A DNA stretch of 16,128 bases from JAYEIA01 sp964472505. Lineage in GTDB: Bacteria; Bacteroidota; Bacteroidia; Bacteroidales; JAADGE01. The stretch is from assembly GCA_964472505.1 (NCBI GenBank), contig CAYYQW010000084.1, positions 1 through 16,128 on the forward strand, given 5' to 3'. Below are positions 1 to 5,756 of the stretch, in pieces. The position numbers and the translations under genes are program-made. The notes below the pieces were generated by a model, which made no database searches, was not told where the DNA came from, and saw nothing but the letters and a program-made list of their open reading frames with translations. Position 1 is the first letter of the stretch. Each line of letters opens with the position of its first letter.

Positions 1-1
1 G

Positions 2-76
2 TCGGGGTAGTAGGATTCGAACCTACGACCCTCTGCTCCCAAAGCAGATACGCTAACCGGACTGCGCTATACCCCG
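2..76 (-). tRNA. tRNA-Pro (anticodon UGG)
   Basis: On the minus strand the sequence folds as a complete cloverleaf. The acceptor stem CGGGGTA pairs with TACCCCG, the D-stem is GCGC/GCGT, and the anticodon stem is TCTGC/GCAGA. The loop TTTGGGA reads UGG, and the T-arm is GTAGG-TTCGAAT-CCTAC. The unpaired discriminator base is A, as expected for tRNA-Pro. No CCA is encoded, so it must be added after transcription. The nearest promoter lies upstream of a degenerate tRNA-like copy (99-168), so both are probably on one precursor transcript. The 3' end falls one base inside the window edge. Confidence 0.95.
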
Positions 77-98
77 AATACTATTTTTTTTAACTTTA

Positions 99-168
99 TC
101 GGCAGATTCGTCTGCGACCCTTCCGATATTCAAATCGGAATACGCTAACCGGACTGCGCTATACCCCG
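99..168 (-). pseudogene. Degenerate tRNA-Pro-like element with substituted anticodon and T arms
   Basis: Bases 141-168 are identical over 28 bp to bases 49-76, the 5' half (acceptor strand and D-arm) of the intact tRNA-Pro, at a 92-bp offset. The six bases after the anticodon arm (115-120) also match 26-31. Between them the 17-nt anticodon arm is replaced by a 20-nt perfect hairpin (121-140; 7-bp arms, 6-nt loop). The T-arm is replaced by a 5-bp GC-rich hairpin with a four-base loop (102-115), so the TTCGAAT loop is missing. No 3' strand complementary to CGGGGTA is present, so it cannot form an acceptor stem by itself and is unlikely to be aminoacylated. It lies between the promoter at 191-221 and the real tRNA. 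It may be a partial duplication invaded by a hairpin repeat, or a transcribed leader structure. Confidence 0.7.
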
Positions 169-190
169 TATTTCTTTTATAAAACGGCTG

Positions 191-221
191 CAAATATAAA
201 ACTCTTTTTTTAGAGAGCAAA
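191..221 (-). promoter_or_regulatory. Bacteroidota-type promoter for the tRNA-Pro transcript
   Basis: On the minus strand TTTG (218-221) is followed after 19 bp by TATATTTG (191-198). This fits the Bacteroidota consensus TTTG-N19-21-TAnnTTTG well. Transcription would begin near 184, about 16 nt before the tRNA-like copy. No second -7 box is visible between the copy and the intact tRNA. Confidence 0.65.
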
Positions 222-265
222 TAATATTATTAATGTTTTGCCAACTTAATCGGATTTCAAAGCCT

Positions 266-976
266 TTACTTTTTCTCCAATACGGCATAGGCATCAATAC
301 CGTCAATTAAGCTTGAGTTCCATGCTATATTAATGTAATTGTTATCAATTTTGCTGATATATATTTTGCTGCCGTCAATACAATTATTTTTCCCGTCGGT
401 AATGTCTTCTTCTAATACGGCGTGTATGCCGTCAAAACCCACATAAATCCATTTGCCGCTGCAATTTAAGCTCGGATAATTAACGGTACCGGTTTTATTT
501 GTTTCGTCAAACTCAAAATTGGCCTGCCAAGTATGTCCGTTGTTTGTTTGATAGCCAATTCCGCTCCACCGTCCGTTTAGGAAACTGATGTCTCTTTCCA
601 ATACGGCATAAGCATCCACACCTTTAATATAGTCTGAAAACCAAGCTACATGTATGTATGATTCACCTAAAGCAGTAACCGTGATTTTACTCCCGTCAAT
701 GCAATTTTGTTTGCCGTTGCTTATAACTTCCGTAAATATCATTTGTTTCTTTTTAACGGTCATTATGTCCCAAGTTCCGCTGCATTTCAGGCCGGGATAA
801 TAAATACTTGCTTCGGCGAGCGCTTCCGAGAAAGAAAGTTTCGCTTGCCATGTTGAGCCGTTGCCGGGCTGAAATCCATAACCCTTCCAATCTCCGTTAA
901 GCCAACCGGTCGATTCGCTTTGTGCAAAACACAGTCCGGTCCAAATTAGCATTGCAATGATTGTTAAGTATTTCAT
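266..976 (-). CDS. Secreted protein with two tandem ~105-residue repeats
   Basis: I do not recognise a named family. Residues 1-19 form a signal peptide ending LCFAQ. No proper lipobox precedes Cys16, so signal peptidase I cleavage is more likely than lipidation. The mature part is a tandem duplication, at about residues 26-128 and 133-236. Each copy starts LNG-W-G-GYQ/F, has a YP-L-CSG-W block, then NCIDGSKI, and ends GxDAYAVLE. Each copy has two cysteines exactly 27 residues apart (65/92 and 172/199), which suggests one disulfide per domain. Alternating hydrophobic residues and many Trp/Gly suggest a small beta-barrel or beta-sandwich in the periplasm or outside the cell. It lies 92 bp downstream of the metalloprotease-like gene with no clear promoter of its own, so it may be its operon partner. 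Confidence 0.8.
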   Translation of the reverse strand: MKYLTIIAMLIWTGLCFAQSESTGWLNGDWKGYGFQPGNGSTWQAKLSFSEALAEASIYYPGLKCSGTWDIMTVKKKQMIFTEVISNGKQNCIDGSKITVTALGESYIHVAWFSDYIKGVDAYAVLERDISFLNGRWSGIGYQTNNGHTWQANFEFDETNKTGTVNYPSLNCSGKWIYVGFDGIHAVLEEDITDGKNNCIDGSKIYISKIDNNYINIAWNSSLIDGIDAYAVLEKK

Positions 977-1068
977 TTTTAATATATTTATAGGGTTTTA
1001 TATAAATATACAGCTTTTTTTAGAGTTGGAAATCGCTTTAGATAAAAAGTTTTGCAAGATAGAATGAA

Positions 1069-1761
1069 TTAATCTTCGTTTTGTTCCTCTTCAATTAAAA
1101 ACAGGATTTCGGGAGGCGTAAGATAAACCAAGCGTTTCATTCTTTTGTAGTATCGGTCGGCATCGGATTCGTACAACACATACTCAGACCAGTTATAAAG
1201 TTGCCGGCCGAGGCCGCGTTGAAGAGTCATTTTGTCAATTTCTTTTTCGTAGCGGGCTCGGGTTTTAATAAAAGTGTAGGATACAAGTCGTTGAATTATT
1301 CTTAAAGTATTTTTTTCTTTGTAATCAATAAAGTGGCTGAATTCATGGCCGAAAAGGCCAATTTTTGCATTAAAAGGAACTTCGTCCAAATAAATCTGTC
1401 CGTCTTTATGTTTTTTATTTATGCGGATAATATATTTTCGTTCGGATTTATCTTTGAACAGCAATGAGTGTAGAGTAGGGCGAGCATTTAGAGTTGTTGT
1501 TATTTTCGCCTCCTTGAATACAATTTCAGTACTGTCTAATTCGGGGAAATAGCTCAAAGCAATTAATATTGGCAGCTCATGTTCTATAGGATAAGTTTTT
1601 TTATAAGCATATAAGTTTCGCAAGCTGTCAGTTTTCACGACAAGTGCAGTACTGTCAATTAAGCGAAAAGCTGCTTTAGATTGGCCGTTTGTCGTGTTAT
1701 TGAGAGCTAAAAAGAGAATTACAGGATATAAGTATTTAGTCCAAAAAAGGAAGTATTTCAT
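1069..1761 (-). CDS. Secreted HExxH zinc metalloprotease-like protein
   Basis: The hydrophobic N-terminus (about residues 1-27, ending NTTNGQ) looks like a signal peptide. The motif GHEFSHFIDY (138-147) contains the HExxH zinc site, H139 and H143 with catalytic E140. Downstream, YEKEIDKMTLQRGLG (171-185) resembles the E-x-E-x-D helix of gluzincins and could give the third ligand at E174. ESDAD at 198-202 is an alternative glutamate. At 230 residues it is compact, so it is either a minimal peptidase or a non-catalytic relative. It begins 17 bp after the stop of the bL12-repeat protein gene, so the two are probably co-transcribed. The fold assignment rests on these motifs only; substrate unknown. 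It ends in an acidic tail. Confidence 0.8.
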   Translation of the reverse strand: MKYFLFWTKYLYPVILFLALNNTTNGQSKAAFRLIDSTALVVKTDSLRNLYAYKKTYPIEHELPILIALSYFPELDSTEIVFKEAKITTTLNARPTLHSLLFKDKSERKYIIRINKKHKDGQIYLDEVPFNAKIGLFGHEFSHFIDYKEKNTLRIIQRLVSYTFIKTRARYEKEIDKMTLQRGLGRQLYNWSEYVLYESDADRYYKRMKRLVYLTPPEILFLIEEEQNED

Positions 1762-1778
1762 TACGATTACAATTTAGC

Positions 1779-2402
1779 TTATAAAAAACGGATAAGCATT
1801 CCCAATAAGACGCTTGAGCCCGTTAAGAATATAAGCATTAGCATGCAACCCGAATTGGAGCGTTCTTTTCTTTTTCTTGCTTCGCGTTTTATGTTTTTTT
1901 CAAAAACTATATCTTCAAATTTATCACCGGTCTGCATGCTGCTTTTATATTTCGGAGCCATGGGGTCAGTAGGCTTGTTATTTGTTTCATCGGTGTTTAG
2001 CTTTTTATTCGTATCCCGGGGTATGAAATTTTGTTGAACTTCAAGTTCATCGATTAGCTCTTTGGCTTTTTTCAGGTCGGTATTCATGCTTTCCTTCAAG
2101 TACTTGATTGCTTCGATTTTTTTTCCGGATTTTAATAAATCAAGCGTTTTGCTTTCAATTGTCTCTATATTTGTTTTCGAAAATGTTTTATTGCCGGTAA
2201 TGTCAGAGTACCCTTCCGAGTTATTGAACAGATATTCGTCGGCGAAATTATTATCGGCTAAAATTCGCTCATACAGATTTTTTGCCTCTTTTAAGCCCGT
2301 CCCGGTATGAGTACGTATGTATTTAATGGCTTCAATTGTTTTTTTTTGTTCAATAAGCTGCATAAGAGCTGCTTTGTGCTGATTTGGATCAAGTTTTTTC
2401 AT
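1779..2402 (-). CDS. Membrane-anchored protein with two bL12 C-terminal-like repeats
   Basis: Residues 21-47 (KTIEAIKYIRTHTGTGLKEA onward) strongly resemble the helix-turn-helix core of the ribosomal protein bL12 C-terminal domain, which reads [20 protein letters not shown] in E. coli. A second, more diverged copy is at about 93-120 (KKIEAIKYLKESMNTDLKKA). A polar linker (about 121-160) and a basic stretch (KNIKREARKRKERS, 169-182) precede one C-terminal hydrophobic helix (about 186-207). There is no signal peptide. This implies a tail-anchored inner-membrane protein with the bL12-like repeats in the cytoplasm, consistent with the basic residues before the helix. It lacks the bL12 dimerisation domain and is not the ribosomal protein. 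It is the first gene of a likely operon with the metalloprotease-like gene. Confidence 0.8.
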   Translation of the reverse strand: MKKLDPNQHKAALMQLIEQKKTIEAIKYIRTHTGTGLKEAKNLYERILADNNFADEYLFNNSEGYSDITGNKTFSKTNIETIESKTLDLLKSGKKIEAIKYLKESMNTDLKKAKELIDELEVQQNFIPRDTNKKLNTDETNNKPTDPMAPKYKSSMQTGDKFEDIVFEKNIKREARKRKERSNSGCMLMLIFLTGSSVLLGMLIRFL

Positions 2403-2582
2403 GGTTTTTTGTTCTGAATGTGTACCTATAACAAAATGAATTCTTTAAATATCTTTAACCGGAAATATACAAGAATATTTCTGTTTATAAACTGAATATC
2501 CATTTTTTGTGAAAAAATAACAAAATGCCAAAAGTGAAGCATAAGTGAAACATTTCGCCAAAAAAGTGAAAATTAGCCTTTC

Positions 2583-2610
2583 AAAACTTAAAACTCAAAA
2601 CTCAAAACTC
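2583..2610. repeat. Four tandem 7-bp units (aaaactc)
   Basis: One aaaactt unit is followed by three aaaactc units without interruption. The tract lies just beyond the tRNA-Ser terminator, in the intergenic region. It is probably a slippage-prone simple repeat; no coding role is seen. Confidence 0.8.
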
Positions 2611-2613
2611 CCT

Positions 2614-2656
2614 AAAAACAAAAAGCTTGAAAGAATTTTATCAATTCCTTCAAGCT
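2614..2656 (-). terminator. Rho-independent terminator of tRNA-Ser
   Basis: On the minus strand a 14-bp stem (AGCTTGAAGGAATT with AATTCTTTCAAGCT, one G-U pair) closes a 5-nt loop. It is followed directly by TTTTGTTTTT. It starts 7 bp after the tRNA-Ser 3' end and points in the same direction. Confidence 0.85.
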
Positions 2657-2662
2657 ATGCTG

Positions 2663-2749
2663 CGGAGAGAGAGGGATTCGAACCCCCGGTACCTCACGGT
2701 ACGACGGTTTTCAAGACCGTTGCAATAAACCAGGCTCTGCCATCTCTCC
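2663..2749 (-). tRNA. tRNA-Ser (anticodon UGA)
   Basis: The minus strand folds as a class II tRNA. The acceptor stem GGAGAGA pairs with TCTCTCC, and the anticodon stem CGGT/ACCG carries the loop CTTGAAA (anticodon UGA). There is a long variable arm (TACC-GTGA-GGTA), as required for tRNA-Ser. The T-loop is TTCGAAT and the discriminator is G, typical for serine. CCA is not encoded. A -7 box lies 14 bp upstream and a strong terminator directly downstream, so this is a single-gene unit. Confidence 0.95.
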
Positions 2750-2762
2750 TGTTTTGCGCTTG

Positions 2763-2770
2763 CAAATGTA
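2763..2770 (-). promoter_or_regulatory. Promoter -7 box for tRNA-Ser
   Basis: The minus strand reads TACATTTG, matching TAnnTTTG, 14 bp upstream of the tRNA 5' end. The expected upstream TTTG is only approximated (TTTCG near 2789-2793). The position relative to the tRNA makes it convincing. Confidence 0.5.
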
Positions 2771-2794
2771 GAAAGATAATTTAAAATACGAAAT

Positions 2795-2826
2795 TTTTTT
2801 GAAAAAAAATATTTTTTTTCAAAAAA
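2795..2826. repeat. 32-bp perfect palindrome, almost pure A/T
   Basis: The two 16-bp halves are exact reverse complements centred at 2810/2811. Each is made of homopolymer A and T runs broken by a single G or C. It sits between the divergent tRNA-Ser and HU promoters. It could form a cruciform, or be a bent, nucleoid-protein-binding tract. It could also act as an intrinsic terminator in either direction, because each arm ends in an A or T run. Confidence 0.75.
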
Positions 2827-2963
2827 TGCCGGCAAATGCCCATTCATAAAGGGTTTTGGTTCAAGTGACTGTATATCAGCCCCTTGTGTAATTTAATTGA
2901 AGTTAAGTTTTTAGAAAAAATTGAAAATAAGACAATTAGATGAAAAAAAAACTTCTGAAAAAT

Positions 2964-2993
2964 TTTGCAAAAGCAAGATTTAATCTATATTTG
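2964..2993 (+). promoter_or_regulatory. Promoter of the HU-like gene
   Basis: TTTG (2964-2967) is followed after 18 bp by TATATTTG (2986-2993), close to the Bacteroidota consensus. Transcription would start near 3000, giving a leader of about 38 nt before the ATG at 3038. Confidence 0.65.
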
Positions 2994-3037
2994 CTAACGA
3001 ATTGATTTTTTTAATATTTATTTTAATACATTTTACT

Positions 3038-3310
3038 ATGAACAAAGCAGAATTAATTGACGAAATTGCAGCAGGATCAGGATTAACCAAAGCTGACTCA
3101 AGAAGAGCTCTTGATGCCTTTATCGAATCTACCGAAAAAGCCTTGAAAAAAGGTGACCGTGTAGCATTAGTAGGTTTCGGGTCTTTCTCTGTATCGGAAA
3201 GACAAGAGAGAAAAGGACGTAATCCGCAAACCGGAGCCGAAATTACAATTCCGGCTAAAAAAGTCGTGAAATTTAAAGCCGGCAGCGAACTTTCTGATAA
3301 AGTGAACTAA
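3038..3310 (+). CDS. HU-family DNA-binding protein
   Basis: This 90-residue protein has the full length and layout of HU/IHF proteins. An N-terminal helical dimerisation part (MNKAELIDEIA to about residue 40) is followed by the beta-arm region with VGFGSFSVSERQERKGRNPQTG and the C-terminal VVKFKAGSELSDKVN. The GFGSF and GRNPQTG signatures are the core HU motifs; the arm binds in the DNA minor groove. It would act as a nucleoid-associated homodimer, or heterodimer with paralogues. The ATG at 3038 is chosen because translation from it begins at the canonical HU N-terminus. An upstream in-frame start near 3002 would add a hydrophobic extension and lies at the transcription start. Like its neighbours it has no Shine-Dalgarno sequence, only an AT-rich leader. 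It has its own promoter and terminator. Confidence 0.95.
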   Translation: MNKAELIDEIAAGSGLTKADSRRALDAFIESTEKALKKGDRVALVGFGSFSVSERQERKGRNPQTGAEITIPAKKVVKFKAGSELSDKVN

Positions 3311-3333
3311 GCTTTTCTGATTTTGAAAAACAG

Positions 3334-3360
3334 GGCTGTCTCTTTAGGCAGCCTTTTTTT
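3334..3360 (+). terminator. Rho-independent terminator after the HU gene
   Basis: A 7-bp stem (GGCTGTC with GGCAGCC, one G-U pair) and a 6-nt loop are followed by seven T residues, 23 bp after the HU stop codon. Confidence 0.85.
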
Positions 3361-3367
3361 GTACCCG

Positions 3368-3392
3368 AAAAATTCGTAAATAACGAATTTTT
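3368..3392. repeat. Perfect 10-bp inverted repeat upstream of the trmH-like gene
   Basis: The arms aaaaattcgt and acgaattttt flank a 5-nt spacer. The element lies where the -33 box of the following promoter should be. It could be an operator site, or a second weak terminator after HU (it ends in a T run). Confidence 0.6.
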
Positions 3393-3404
3393 TAAGAAAT
3401 CTGT

Positions 3405-3412
3405 TATTTTTG
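3405..3412 (+). promoter_or_regulatory. Promoter -7 box for trmH and the aminotransferase gene
   Basis: TATTTTTG fits TAnnTTTG and lies 16 bp before the ATG at 3428, implying a very short leader. No clear TTTG is found 18-21 bp upstream, because that place is taken by an inverted repeat. The box decides the start codon: the in-frame TTG at 3410 lies inside it and would not be transcribed. Confidence 0.5.
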
Positions 3413-3427
3413 CAAAAAAATAGCTTA

Positions 3428-4090
3428 ATGAAAGAAAAAATTGAGTTTTTTAAACAATTTGTAACCGAAAAACGTTATGAATTGTTTGAAAAAGTAATTG
3501 AAGAGCGCACCCAATATATTACTGTTTTGTTGGAAGACATTTATCAGCCACAAAATGCCAGCGCCGTGCTGCGCAGTTGTGATTGTTTCGGTGTACAGGA
3601 TGTTCATATTATAGAAAACAAAAACGAATACCGATTGAATCCGGAAGTGGCTTTGGGATCGTCCAAGTGGCTGAGTTTGAAGAAGTATAACGCTTTGGAG
3701 AACAATACTTTGGATGCCATAAACGTACTTAAAAAACAAGGCTACAGAATAATAGCTACCGGGCCACACAATGAGGACAGTACACCGGAAACTTTCGATA
3801 TCCGAAAATCTAAGTTTGCCCTGATGTTTGGCTCTGAATTGCCCGGTTTGAGTGATATTGCTTTGGCGAATGCCGATGAATATCTTAAAATACCCATGTA
3901 CGGCTTTACCGAAAGTTTTAATATTTCGGTATCGGCTGCGGTGATTATGAATCGTTTAACGCAACGTTTGCGAAGCTCTGACATCAATTATAAACTTAGC
4001 AAGGATAAGCGCAATGAAATTCTTTTAGATTGGCTCCGGAGCAATGTAAAGAATCCGGAAGCAATGGATGAAAAATTTGCAAAATTATGA
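3428..4090 (+). CDS. trmH: TrmH-like tRNA (guanosine-18)-2'-O-methyltransferase (SPOUT family)
   Basis: SPOUT methyltransferase, predicted to transfer a methyl group from S-adenosylmethionine to the 2'-OH of G18 in the tRNA D-loop. At 220 residues it has the length of TrmH. The three SpoU motifs are present in order. Motif 1 is PQNASAVLRSCDCFGV (41-56) with N43 and the catalytic-type R49. Motif 2 is ALMFGSELPGLSD (131-143). Motif 3 is IPMYGFTESFNISVSAA (155-171) with N165. The ALGSSKWL segment (75-82) and the C-terminal WLRSNVKNP segment favour TrmH over rRNA-specific relatives such as RlmB, but another target RNA cannot be excluded. The ATG at 3428 is preferred over the upstream TTG, which lies in the promoter. 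The stop overlaps the next start by 4 bp (ATGA), so translation is likely coupled. Confidence 0.88.
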   Translation: MKEKIEFFKQFVTEKRYELFEKVIEERTQYITVLLEDIYQPQNASAVLRSCDCFGVQDVHIIENKNEYRLNPEVALGSSKWLSLKKYNALENNTLDAINVLKKQGYRIIATGPHNEDSTPETFDIRKSKFALMFGSELPGLSDIALANADEYLKIPMYGFTESFNISVSAAVIMNRLTQRLRSSDINYKLSKDKRNEILLDWLRSNVKNPEAMDEKFAKL

Positions 4091-5268
4091 TAAGCCAACG
4101 ACAATTATTTTTAAAGCATGTGGGACAAACATCCGATTCTCCGGTTGGAATTGAAGTTGAGAGAGCCCAAGGAATATATATATATGATACAGACGGTAAG
4201 CGCTACACTGACCTGGTAGCAGGAGTTTCGGTCAGCAACTTAGGACATTGCCACCCGGCTGTTACCGATGCCGTTAAGCAACAGCTTGATAAATACATGC
4301 ACCTGATGGTGTACGGAGAATACATTCAAAGCCCGCAGGTGCAGTATGCGAACTTGCTGAGCAGCCTTTTACCCGATAGTTTGAATTCCGTTTATTTTGT
4401 AAATTCAGGAAGTGAGGCTAACGAAGGCGCCATGAAATTAGCCAAACGCTATACCGGCCGGAGCGAAATTGCAGCATTCAAAAATGCATATCACGGCAGT
4501 ACCCACGGCGCCATGAGCATTATGAGCGATACCTATTTTTCTCAGGCTTTTCGGCCTTTGTTGCCGGGTATAAAATTTCTGACTTACAATAAGCTTGAAG
4601 ACCTTGAGCGAATCAATAAAAAAACAGCCGCTGTGTTTGTCGAAAGCATTCAGGCCGAGGGCGGCATTATTCCGGCTGATCATAACTTTATGCAAGCTTT
4701 GCGGGAGCGTTGTACGCAAACAGGTACATTCTTGATTATTGATGAAGTGCAAACCGGTTTTCGTCGTACGGGCAAAATGTTCGGCTTTATGCATTACGAT
4801 ATCGTCCCCGATATCATTACCATTGCCAAGGGAATGGGAGGCGGCATGCCAATCGGAGCTTTTGTGGCTTCCAAAAACATTATGGACAGCTTGAAGAACA
4901 ATCCGGTTTTGGGACACATTACTACTTTCGGCGGTCACCCGGTTTCGGCTGCAGCTGCATTAGCAACGCTAAAGATTATTCAAGCTATGGACGAGCAAAC
5001 CATATATAAGAAAGAATTTTTGTACCGAAAATTACTTGAGCAATTGCCGGGAATAGAGGATGTGCGAGGAAAAGGCTTGTTTTTATCCGTAAAACCCAAA
5101 ACGAATAAAAGCATTCAGGAATTTGTGAAAGTTTTGTTTGAAAACGGTTTGCTTACTGATTGGTTTCTTTTTGATGAAACTCGCTTCAGAATTGCACCTC
5201 CTTTGCTTATTTCTGATGCTCAAATTGAAGAAAGTGTTAAAATGATAGATAAAAGTTTAAAAAAATAA
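4087..5268 (+). CDS. Class-III pyridoxal-phosphate aminotransferase, acetylornithine/aspartate aminotransferase-like
   Basis: The 393-residue protein is a full-length fold-type I, class-III aminotransferase. Visible landmarks are VNSGSEANEGAMKLAK (105-120, phosphate binding), YHGST (135-139), DEVQTGFRRTG (219-229, with D219 contacting the pyridine nitrogen), AKGMGGGMPIGAF (247-259, with K248 as the Schiff-base lysine) and TTFGGHP (279-285). It would transfer an amino group from an omega-amine or amino acid to an oxo-acid. The exact substrate cannot be read from sequence; ArgD, ornithine or 4-aminobutyrate aminotransferases share these motifs. The genomic context gives no arginine pathway gene, so I give no symbol. 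It is translationally coupled to the trmH-like gene. Confidence 0.9.
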   Translation: MISQRQLFLKHVGQTSDSPVGIEVERAQGIYIYDTDGKRYTDLVAGVSVSNLGHCHPAVTDAVKQQLDKYMHLMVYGEYIQSPQVQYANLLSSLLPDSLNSVYFVNSGSEANEGAMKLAKRYTGRSEIAAFKNAYHGSTHGAMSIMSDTYFSQAFRPLLPGIKFLTYNKLEDLERINKKTAAVFVESIQAEGGIIPADHNFMQALRERCTQTGTFLIIDEVQTGFRRTGKMFGFMHYDIVPDIITIAKGMGGGMPIGAFVASKNIMDSLKNNPVLGHITTFGGHPVSAAAALATLKIIQAMDEQTIYKKEFLYRKLLEQLPGIEDVRGKGLFLSVKPKTNKSIQEFVKVLFENGLLTDWFLFDETRFRIAPPLLISDAQIEESVKMIDKSLKK

Positions 5269-5397
5269 AAAAAACTTAAAAATAATTAATTGGCTGTAAG
5301 GCTTACTGATAAAGAAAACTTGCCGTTAGGGGTTGTTTTTTTTAAGTTATGTTTAAAAAAAAGATGCTTATAAATTTACATTTTAAAATACTTCTTA

Positions 5398-5405
5398 TAA
5401 ATTTG
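5398..5405 (+). promoter_or_regulatory. Promoter -7 box for the acidic lipoprotein gene
   Basis: TAAATTTG matches TAnnTTTG, 42 bp before the ATG at 5448. The -33 box is not clear. A near copy of the surrounding sequence (cttataaattt, 5368-5378) recurs at 5394-5404, which makes it harder to choose a single start site. Confidence 0.4.
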
Positions 5406-5447
5406 TAGATGTTTTAACATTTACTTATTAACAAATTAAATTTACCC

Positions 5448-5702
5448 ATGATGAAAAAAACTAATTTATTTCACATTTTGTTGGCAATGTTGTTTGTAGT
5501 TTCTTTTACTTTTGCTTGTAATGAAGAAGCAACTGACGAAGCAACAGAAGAAGCAACTGAGGTTGTAGAAGAAGCTGAAACAGAAGCAGAAGAAGCAGTT
5601 GAAGAAGTTACTGATGAAGCTGAAGACTTAGTAACTGAAGAAGAAGCAACTGAGGAAGAAGCGACTGAAGAAGAAGCTAAAGAAGAAGAAGAAGTTGAAT
5701 AA
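5448..5702 (+). CDS. Small, extremely acidic low-complexity lipoprotein
   Basis: The 84-residue product starts with a signal peptide (MMKKTNLFHILLAMLF) leading to SFTFAC. Cys24 is the probable lipidated residue, although the lipobox (T-F-A-C) is a relaxed Bacteroidota form. The mature 61 residues consist almost only of Glu, Ala, Thr, Val and Asp in imperfect EEATEE/EEAEE units, giving a very low pI and no predictable globular fold. The DNA shows matching GAAGAAG repeats, so unit number may vary by slippage. Acidic residues directly after Cys resemble the lipoprotein export signal that sends Bacteroidota lipoproteins to the cell surface (inference). Two ATG codons in a row are possible starts. 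It has its own promoter and a strong terminator. Function unknown; a surface polyanion or cation-binding role is speculation. Confidence 0.8.
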   Translation: MMKKTNLFHILLAMLFVVSFTFACNEEATDEATEEATEVVEEAETEAEEAVEEVTDEAEDLVTEEEATEEEATEEEAKEEEEVE

Positions 5703-5722
5703 TTTCTAAGCTTCAAAAAATG

Positions 5723-5756
5723 AAAAAAACCGAAGAGATTCTCTTCGGTTTTTTTT
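5723..5756. terminator. Bidirectional terminator between convergent genes
   Basis: The perfect stem ACCGAAGAG/CTCTTCGGT with a 3-nt loop is flanked by a run of seven A (pairing further with T) and a run of about eight T. It lies 20 bp after the acidic lipoprotein stop. The T run touches the stop codon of the convergent FAD protein gene (5755-5757), so one hairpin can serve both strands. Confidence 0.9.

Noticed and set aside
49..168. The 28-bp direct repeat of the tRNA-Pro end as attachment sites of an integrated element
   Set aside because: The copies are only 92 bp apart, the repeat covers the 5' rather than the 3' half of the tRNA, and no integrase gene is nearby.
1779..2402. Ribosomal protein bL12 itself
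   Set aside because: The protein has two C-terminal-type repeats, no dimerisation domain and a membrane helix, and is not near rpoB or rplJ.
2583..2610. CRISPR-like repeats
   Set aside because: The units are 7 bp, directly adjacent and without spacers.
2545..2847. Short open frames on both strands across the tRNA-Ser gene
   Set aside because: They run through the tRNA and its terminator and have no coding features.
3002..3037. Upstream extension of the HU-like protein
   Set aside because: It would add a hydrophobic stretch absent from HU proteins and would begin at about the predicted transcription start; the ATG at 3038 gives the canonical N-terminus.
3410..3427. TTG start for the TrmH-like protein
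   Set aside because: The TTG lies within the -7 promoter box; the ATG at 3428 gives the expected protein length.
4438..4938. 166-codon open frame on the minus strand inside the aminotransferase gene
   Set aside because: It has no recognisable motif and lies wholly within a gene with complete aminotransferase signatures.
5471..5716. Serine-rich open frame on the minus strand opposite the acidic lipoprotein
   Set aside because: It is the reverse reading of the GAAGAAG repeats; it has no promoter or signal, while the plus-strand frame has a signal peptide and flanking promoter and terminator.
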